64,000 bases of DNA from Acidobacteriota bacterium. GTDB lineage: Bacteria; Acidobacteriota; Terriglobia; Acidiferrales; UBA7541. Every line of letters begins with the position of its first letter. Position 1 is the stretch's first letter. The DNA lies in assembly GCA_013289955.1 (NCBI GenBank), contig JABCYZ010000029.1, positions 23,071 to 87,070 on the forward strand, given 5' to 3'. The position numbers and the translations under genes are program-made. This document shows, in pieces, positions 58,389-64,000 of the stretch. Under the pieces are notes generated by a model that was not told the DNA's origin, did no database searches, and saw nothing but the letters and a program-made list of their open reading frames with translations.

Positions 58389-61300
58389 ACGTATCCGAAC
58401 CCTTCATCCACCGGCCCGTCGCGACCACCCTGCTGACCATCGCCATTGCTATCGCCGGCGCCATCGCTTTCGAAGTTCTGCCCGTTTCTCCCCTCCCCCA
58501 GGTGGACTTTCCCACCATCTCAGTCAACGCGAGCTTGCCCGGAGCCAGCGCCGAGATCATGGCCTCCTCCGTGGCAACTCCTCTGGAGCGCCAGTTCGGC
58601 CACATCGCCGGCGTCACCGAGATGACCTCCACAAGCACCCTCGGGACGTGTTCCGTCACAATTCAGTTCGATCTCAGCCGCAATATTGACGGAGCCGCGC
58701 GGGACGTCGAGGCCGCTATCAATTCCGCCCGAACCTATTTGCCGGCGAACTTGCCAGCCAACCCCACCTACCGCAAAGTGAACCCGGCCGATTCTCCCAT
58801 CATGATCCTCGGCCTTACTTCCTCAAAATACGGCCCCGATAAGCTCTACGACGAAGCTTCCACCGTCATTCAGCAAAAACTCTCGCAAATTCAAGGCGTC
58901 GGCCAGGTCAACGTGGGCGGCGGTGCGTTGCCCTCGGTTCGCGTCGAGGTCAACCCCACGAAGCTTGCCAGTTACGGCCTGACCATGGTCGACCTCCAAT
59001 CCATCCTCCGCATCCAAAACTCCGATCTCGCCAAAGGCCAGATTTCGGACGGCAAGACGACCGCAGATATTATCTCCAACGACCAGATTTCTCATGCCGT
59101 GGATTACAAGCCCATCATCGTTGGTTATAACAACGGCGCTGCTATTCACCTTTCCGATGTCGCAGACGTAATCGACTCCGTGCAGAATGTGCGCACCGCT
59201 GGGTACTTGAATGGCAAGCGCGCCGTATTGCTTATCGTCTTCCGCCAGCCCGGAGCAAATATCATTGAGACCGTGGACCGCGTCCGTGCCGAGATGCCTT
59301 CCGTCCAGGCATCGATCCCGGAAGGAATCGATACCACGGTCGTCCTGGATCGCACCACGACTATCCGTGCCTCGGTGAGCGATGTTGAGCGCACGCTGTT
59401 CATTTCGATCTGTCTCGTCATCGTCGTTGTCTTCATCTTCTTGCGGAATGGCCGCGCGACCCTCATTCCGGCCGTCGCCGTTCCCGCTTCTCTGATCGGC
59501 ACATTCGCGGTGATGTATCTTTGCGGCTATAGCCTCGACAATCTCTCCCTGATGGCTCTCACTATCTCGACCGGTTTCGTCGTCGATGATGCCATCGTGG
59601 TCATGGAGAACATCACCCGTCACCTGGAAGAAGGCATGGACCCCTTCGCCGCCACCCTCAAAGGCGCGAAGGAGATTGGTTTCACTGTTCTATCCATCAG
59701 CATCTCCCTGATCGCCGTGTTTATTCCGCTCTTGCTGATGGGCGGAATCGTGGGCCGCCTCTTCCGGGAATTTGCCGTCACCCTCTCCACCGCCATCATC
59801 GTCTCCATGGCAATTTCCCTGAGCACCACTCCGATGATGTGCGCCTACCTCTTGCGCAACGAACACGCACAGAAACACGGCCGTCTCTATATGACCTCAG
59901 AGAGAATCTTTGAAGGGGCCCTCTCCTGGTACCGCAGAAGCCTTCACTGGGTTTTGGAGAATCCCGGGCTCACTCTGCTGGTTCTTTTCATGACCATCGT
60001 TCTCAACGTCGTCCTGGTCTATAAAATCCCCAAAGGCTTCTTTCCCCAGCAAGACACCGGGACCCTGGGCGGCGGAGTGCAGGGCCCTCAGGACTCTTCC
60101 TTTCCGGCAATGAATGACGCGATTCAGAAACTCGAGGCGGTCATCAACAAGGATCCAGCCGTTCAGAATGTCATGGCCTTCACAGGAGGCGGCGGCGCCA
60201 CCAATACCGGAAATATGTTTATTGCGCTTAAGCCCCTGTCCGAACGGAAAATTGGAGCTCCGGAGATCATCAACCGTCTGCGCCCGCAACTAAACCGTCT
60301 GCCGGTAGCTTCCGCCTTTCTCCAGGCTTCACAGGATTTGCGCATCGGCGGGCGTGGCAGCAACGCTCTCTATCAGTACACCATCCAGTCCGACAATATT
60401 TCCGATCTCGCCACTTGGGGACCGCGCGTTTTCGCCGAAATGAAAAAACTTCCGGGCTTTCAGGATGTGAACTCTGATCAGCAAAATGGCGGCCTCGACA
60501 TCCTGCTCAACTATGATCGTGTCACCGCCGCGAAACTTGGCCAAACGGCCCAGTCCCTCGATAGCGGCATCTACAGCGCCTTTGGCCAGTCCGAAGTTTC
60601 GATCATCTACACCCAGTTGAACCAATACTACGTCGTCCTCGAAGTCGATCCCCAGTACTCGCAGACTCCCGATGGCCTCAATAATATCTATTTCCATCCC
60701 GCGGGGAGCAGCAGCGTTACGGCCACCGGTAACGCTCCGCTCTTCACCATGGCCTCCACTAAAACGAATACAATCCCCCTCGCTCTCAATCACACCGGAC
60801 TGTTTCCATCGGTCACGACTTCCTTCAATCTCGCGCCAGGAGTTTCTCTAAGCGATGCGACGCTCGCGATCGACGAGATGAAGCAACGCATAGGTGCTCC
60901 TTCCTCGCTCCGCGGTTTCTTTGCCGGCACTCTGCAGGCTTACCAGAACTCTCTCAGCAACGAGGGCTATCTTGTCCTCACCGCGATCCTCGCGGTCTAT
61001 ATTGTTCTTGGCATCCTGTACGAAAGCCTCATCCACCCCATTACGATCATTTCCACGCTGCCCTCAGCCAGCGTTGGCGCCATCATCGCTCTCATGATTT
61101 TCAAAGTGGATCTCAACGTCATTTCCATCATCGGCATCGTCCTATTGATCGGTATCGTCAAAAAAAACGCCATCATGATGGTAGATTTTGCCCTGCAAGC
61201 TGAACGCGAACAGGGCATGAGCACCGAAGACTCCATCTTCCAAGCTTGCATGCTGCGCTTCCGTCCCATCCTTATGACCACCATGGCCGCGCTCTTCGGC

Positions 61301-61516
61301 GCTTTGCCATTGGCTTTTGGGACCGGTACCGGTTCCGAGCTCCGCCGCCCGCTCGGCATCACCATCGTCGGGGGCCTCATCATGAGCCAGCTTTTGACGC
61401 TCTATACCACTCCGGTCGTTTACCTCACGCTCGACAGGCTCCGCCTGCGTCTTCTCAGAAAAGAGCGCGACACATTTCGTCCCACGGATGCGCCAGCCCC
61501 TAGCGCCGCGGATTAA
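58385..61516 (+). CDS. RND multidrug efflux pump, second subunit (MdtC-like)
   Basis: A 1043-residue RND pump of normal length. It opens SEPFIHRPVATTLLTIAIAI, has TGFVVDDAIVVMENITRHLE with the proton-relay Asp residues in helix 4, and ends with VLLIGIVKKNAIMMVDFALQ and GGLIMSQLLTLYTTPVVYLT. It lacks the low-complexity insertion of its partner. The ATG overlaps the stop of the preceding gene by four bases. Two adjacent, clearly different RND pumps behind one adaptor is the MdtABC arrangement. Confidence 0.93.
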   Translation: MNVSEPFIHRPVATTLLTIAIAIAGAIAFEVLPVSPLPQVDFPTISVNASLPGASAEIMASSVATPLERQFGHIAGVTEMTSTSTLGTCSVTIQFDLSRNIDGAARDVEAAINSARTYLPANLPANPTYRKVNPADSPIMILGLTSSKYGPDKLYDEASTVIQQKLSQIQGVGQVNVGGGALPSVRVEVNPTKLASYGLTMVDLQSILRIQNSDLAKGQISDGKTTADIISNDQISHAVDYKPIIVGYNNGAAIHLSDVADVIDSVQNVRTAGYLNGKRAVLLIVFRQPGANIIETVDRVRAEMPSVQASIPEGIDTTVVLDRTTTIRASVSDVERTLFISICLVIVVVFIFLRNGRATLIPAVAVPASLIGTFAVMYLCGYSLDNLSLMALTISTGFVVDDAIVVMENITRHLEEGMDPFAATLKGAKEIGFTVLSISISLIAVFIPLLLMGGIVGRLFREFAVTLSTAIIVSMAISLSTTPMMCAYLLRNEHAQKHGRLYMTSERIFEGALSWYRRSLHWVLENPGLTLLVLFMTIVLNVVLVYKIPKGFFPQQDTGTLGGGVQGPQDSSFPAMNDAIQKLEAVINKDPAVQNVMAFTGGGGATNTGNMFIALKPLSERKIGAPEIINRLRPQLNRLPVASAFLQASQDLRIGGRGSNALYQYTIQSDNISDLATWGPRVFAEMKKLPGFQDVNSDQQNGGLDILLNYDRVTAAKLGQTAQSLDSGIYSAFGQSEVSIIYTQLNQYYVVLEVDPQYSQTPDGLNNIYFHPAGSSSVTATGNAPLFTMASTKTNTIPLALNHTGLFPSVTTSFNLAPGVSLSDATLAIDEMKQRIGAPSSLRGFFAGTLQAYQNSLSNEGYLVLTAILAVYIVLGILYESLIHPITIISTLPSASVGAIIALMIFKVDLNVISIIGIVLLIGIVKKNAIMMVDFALQAEREQGMSTEDSIFQACMLRFRPILMTTMAALFGALPLAFGTGTGSELRRPLGITIVGGLIMSQLLTLYTTPVVYLTLDRLRLRLLRKERDTFRPTDAPAPSAAD

Positions 61517-61533
61517 TTCTAAGGGCAAAAACT

Positions 61534-63081
61534 ATGAACAATCGACGAATCAAAATAAAAACTCTAGCGAGCGCCACCGCCGCAATCGCGGCGCTGTCGC
61601 TCGCGGGCTGCACTGTCGGCCCGAAATATCACGCGCCAACCGCCACCGTTCAGCCGCCCCCCGCCACTTACAAGGAGTCGCCCGCCCAATTCACGAATTC
61701 CGGCGACTGGAAAGTCGCAGAACCCCAGGACGCCATGCTCCACGGAAAATGGTGGGAAGTTTACAACGACGCGGAACTTAACGCGCTCGAAGATCAGCTC
61801 AACGTCAACAACCAGAACATCAAGCAGGCCTTTGAAAACTTCATGGAAGCTCGCACTCTCGTTGCGCAGGCCCGTTCCCAGCTTTTCCCGACGATAGGAA
61901 CCACGCCTTCCTACACCCGCTCCCGCACCTCCGCGAATCTCAGCAACGCCTCCGGCGGCTCGGGTTCAGGCGGCACTGGTACAACCACAGCGCCCAAGCT
62001 CCAGAGCCAGATTTTTTCTCTTCCGGCCGCTGCTTCCTGGGAACCCGATCTGTGGGGCAAAGTCCGCAACACCATCCACGAAGCCCAGTACAACGCCCAG
62101 CTCAGCGCTGCCGACCTCGAAAACGAGCGCCTCACCGAGCAGGCCAGCCTCGCCGTTTTCTTCTTCGAACTCCGCGGCCAGGACGCCCTGCAAAAAATTT
62201 TCGACGAAACTGTGGAGGCCGACAAGAAATCCGTCGATCTCTCCCGCGCCCGCTACGAAACTGGAGTCGACGACGAGATTTCCCTTGTCCAGGCCGAAAA
62301 CGCGTTGCAGACCGCCGAATCCGAAGGCACCAATCTTGGTATCGCGCGCGCCCAGTTCGAGCACGCCATCGCCGTTCTCATTGGCGCGAGTCCATCCAGC
62401 TTCTCCCTTCCCGTGAAGCCTTTGAGCGCCGCACCGCCCGTCATTCCCGTAGGCGTGCCTTCGCAGCTTCTCGAGCGCCGCCCGGACATTGCCGCCTCCG
62501 AGCGCTCCATGGCCGCCGCCAACGCCCAAATCGGCATTGCCGTGGCCGCCTACTATCCCAACCTTACCCTCAGCGCCGAAGGCGGCTTCGAAAGTTCGGC
62601 CCTGCGGAATCTCCTCGCCTGGCCCAGCCGTTTCTGGTCCGTCGGACCGTCGCTTTCCGAAACCATCTTTGATGCCGGCCTCCGCCGCGCCACCGTCCAG
62701 CAGTTCATCGCCCTCTACAACGCCGACGTCGCCGGCTACCGCCAGACCGTCCTCACCGCCTTTCAGCAGGTGGAAGATTCCATGGCCGCCGTCCGCATTC
62801 TTTCCAAACAGATCCAGCAACAGGTAGACGCCGAAAAGTCCGCCGAGCGCTATCTCGAATTGGCAAGAGCGCGTTACTTTACCGGCGTCGATACCTATCT
62901 GAACGTCCTGGTTGCCCAGACCACCCTTCTTTCTGACCAGCAAACCCTCGCCTCTCTCCGCACCCAGGCCATGACCGCCTCTGTCCAACTGATCGAAGCC
63001 CTCGGCGGCGGCTGGGACCTCTCGCAACTCCCGACTCCTGCCCAAGTCTCTGAAAGAGTCCACGAATCCAAAGCGAACTAG
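61534..63081 (+). CDS. Outer-membrane efflux channel lipoprotein (OprM/NodT family)
   Basis: A 515-residue TolC-like channel that completes the efflux system. A signal peptide with lipobox SLAGC gives a lipidated Cys at about residue 26. The mature part reads KYHAPTATVQPPPATYKE, then the duplicated helical repeats typical of the family (WWEVYNDAELNALEDQLNVN, LLERRPDIAASERSMAAANA, FNxx-type IFDAGLRRATVQQF). It ends VQLIEALGGGWDLSQLP, as usual for NodT members. A Ser/Gly-rich loop (SGGSGSGGTGTTTA, near residue 145) is somewhat longer than normal. It is 17 bases downstream of the pump gene. Confidence 0.92.
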   Translation: MNNRRIKIKTLASATAAIAALSLAGCTVGPKYHAPTATVQPPPATYKESPAQFTNSGDWKVAEPQDAMLHGKWWEVYNDAELNALEDQLNVNNQNIKQAFENFMEARTLVAQARSQLFPTIGTTPSYTRSRTSANLSNASGGSGSGGTGTTTAPKLQSQIFSLPAAASWEPDLWGKVRNTIHEAQYNAQLSAADLENERLTEQASLAVFFFELRGQDALQKIFDETVEADKKSVDLSRARYETGVDDEISLVQAENALQTAESEGTNLGIARAQFEHAIAVLIGASPSSFSLPVKPLSAAPPVIPVGVPSQLLERRPDIAASERSMAAANAQIGIAVAAYYPNLTLSAEGGFESSALRNLLAWPSRFWSVGPSLSETIFDAGLRRATVQQFIALYNADVAGYRQTVLTAFQQVEDSMAAVRILSKQIQQQVDAEKSAERYLELARARYFTGVDTYLNVLVAQTTLLSDQQTLASLRTQAMTASVQLIEALGGGWDLSQLPTPAQVSERVHESKAN

Positions 63082-63452
63082 CTTCGCGTTATGCTGCTTC
63101 GTAAGGCATCGCAAGCCAAGGGGTCGAGAAATGACAAGCGCTCGAGCTCTATCACCCGACCACCGCCAATCCCATGGGCATGCCCCGCAGGCGAATGGCA
63201 CACCCTGCCCATCTTTCTTCCTGTTCTCCTTCTTGGATGAAACGTTCCCCGTGTATGGCTCCGCCCACTCGAGAGGTCAATACGGCAGTAATTCGGGGAT
63301 CATATAGAAGGGTGGGGAAGCGCGCGAAAGAACAACCAGCAATGATCTTCGTGACAAGCAATTAGCGGCAAATCCGCGGTTAACTGGAACTCACTCGAAG
63401 TTGTGTCGGAGACGCTGCACAAAGTGGCGGCATGCGGCGCAAGATTTCTCGA
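63082..63452. other. No recognisable gene
   Basis: These 371 bases lie between the efflux operon and the convergent XRE-type regulator gene. Small open frames are present but without ribosome sites or recognisable sequence. I see no clear terminator for either side. Confidence 0.45.
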
Positions 63453-63821
63453 CTATCGCGCCATTTTCTGAAGCGTGTACAACAGCAGCTTGCGGCCATC
63501 CTCGTCCGTCTTGCCCAGCAGACGCCGAAGTTTGTTCAAGTACTTCGCGTCTTTGCCGGTACTGCCCCACGCAATGTCCTCCGAGGATTTTCGCGTGAGC
63601 AGATTTGGCAACTTCGGAGGCTGATCCCCGTCATAAAACAATTGATACATCGGCACTTCGAAAGCGCGGGCCAGCTTCTCCAGTGTTTCGATGGCCGGAA
63701 CGGTATGCCCGTTCTCAACTCGGGAGATGTAGCACCGAAGCAGCCCTGTGCGCTTTTCGATGTCACCTTGACTTAGTTTCTTTTGTTCGCGAAGTTCGCG
63801 GAGTCTGTCGCCTATGACCAT
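63453..63821 (-). CDS. XRE-family transcription regulator
   Basis: A 122-residue protein with an N-terminal Cro/C1-type helix-turn-helix (residues 5-60: RLRELREQKKLSQGDIEKRT, YISRVENGHTVPAIETLEKL). The last ~55 residues form a short helical part (KDAKYLNKLRRLLGKTDEDG) that may dimerise. It stands alone, convergent with the efflux operon. Its own promoter region is cut short by the next ~180 bases to the window end, in which I see no gene. No ligand-binding domain is present, so a direct repressor is likely. Confidence 0.85.
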   Translation of the reverse strand: MVIGDRLRELREQKKLSQGDIEKRTGLLRCYISRVENGHTVPAIETLEKLARAFEVPMYQLFYDGDQPPKLPNLLTRKSSEDIAWGSTGKDAKYLNKLRRLLGKTDEDGRKLLLYTLQKMAR

Positions 63822-64000
63822 GGTCGGATTATTTCACCAAGATGCCTGGAAGGCAAGTACGCTTGTTTCCGGCCAGCAGTTTCGGAAGCTTAGCAGGGGG
63901 CAGTCTTAGACAGCCGGTTTCGCCGGGGATGACCAGCTGGAGCGGGCGCTCTTGGCGATCGCACCCTATTTTCGCTGCCCGAATTTGCCGGCCAGCGCGC

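Noticed and set aside
61966..63201. Long minus-strand open frame (411 codons) opposite the outer-membrane channel gene
   Set aside because: It is antisense to a clear TolC/OprM-type gene, Gly/Asp-rich by composition, and without a domain. It is a shadow of high-GC codon use.
1..64000. tRNA, rRNA, CRISPR arrays, intact insertion sequences and prophage genes
   Set aside because: I looked for T-loop-like words, regularly spaced repeats, transposase motifs and phage structural genes and saw none that held up; a covariance-model search would be needed to exclude small RNAs.

Overview
The window looks like a chromosomal segment of a soil or freshwater Acidobacteriota (Terriglobia-like), with moderate-to-high GC and Gram-negative envelope genes. 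The lineage call rests on family content, not on a search: an Oar-type TonB-dependent receptor with an N-terminal carboxypeptidase-like domain, a winged-helix/TolB-propeller regulator, a VWFA protein of the acidobacterial type beside a class D sortase, and many small families I associate with this phylum (DUF3309, Thivi_2564, short CxxC ribbon proteins, YxxDR-rich exported proteins). I found no rRNA, tRNA, CRISPR array, intact insertion sequence or prophage.

Layout. 1-2.5 kb: a truncated zinc-ribbon gene, an AbrB/PIN toxin-antitoxin pair and a Fic AMP-transferase whose stop codon lies in a tandem repeat. 2.9-5.1 kb: an ECF sigma factor with a long C-terminal extension, a frameshifted DGPF/YciI-like remnant and an intact DGPF/YciI-like gene. 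5.8-9.3 kb: a DUF4199 membrane protein and a short UvrA paralogue. 9.5-13 kb: signalling genes (diguanylate cyclase plus GAF protein, first Crp/Fnr regulator). 13-20.7 kb: a dense run of small envelope proteins, a zinc-dependent phospholipase C-like protein, and a three-gene sortase module (LPQTA-tailed surface protein, VWFA protein, class D sortase), ending in a strong terminator. 20.9-25.2 kb (minus): GH130 phosphorylase, GT4 fusion protein and a second, closely similar Crp/Fnr regulator. 25.4-32.6 kb: exported proteins, an OmpA-family protein, a cytochrome c and two SH3-like proteins.

33.1-41.0 kb is the most striking part. A single plus-strand cluster encodes an outer-membrane porin with an N-terminal CxxCH haem site, a periplasmic dihaem cytochrome c, a cupredoxin-like protein, and cytochrome oxidase subunits II, I, III, a second III and IV. 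This order parallels the rus iron-oxidation operon of Acidithiobacillus ferrooxidans (cyc2-cyc1-ORF-coxB-coxA-coxC-coxD-rus). It suggests a path for electrons from an extracellular donor across the outer membrane to oxygen. A membrane-anchored winged-helix/TolB regulator with paired dyads upstream follows on the opposite strand, then a second cupredoxin-like gene and the Oar-type receptor.

49.6-53.5 kb: a CheB-CheR-PAS fusion and a PAS-LuxR regulator. 53.8-63.1 kb: a complete MdtABC/OprM-type RND efflux operon with two different pumps and overlapping junctions. 63.4 kb: an XRE-type regulator. Several regulatory-looking structures lie between genes, including a 17-bp inverted repeat with an alternative internal hairpin upstream of the diguanylate cyclase and twin TATGA-NN-TCATA dyads upstream of the winged-helix/TolB gene.
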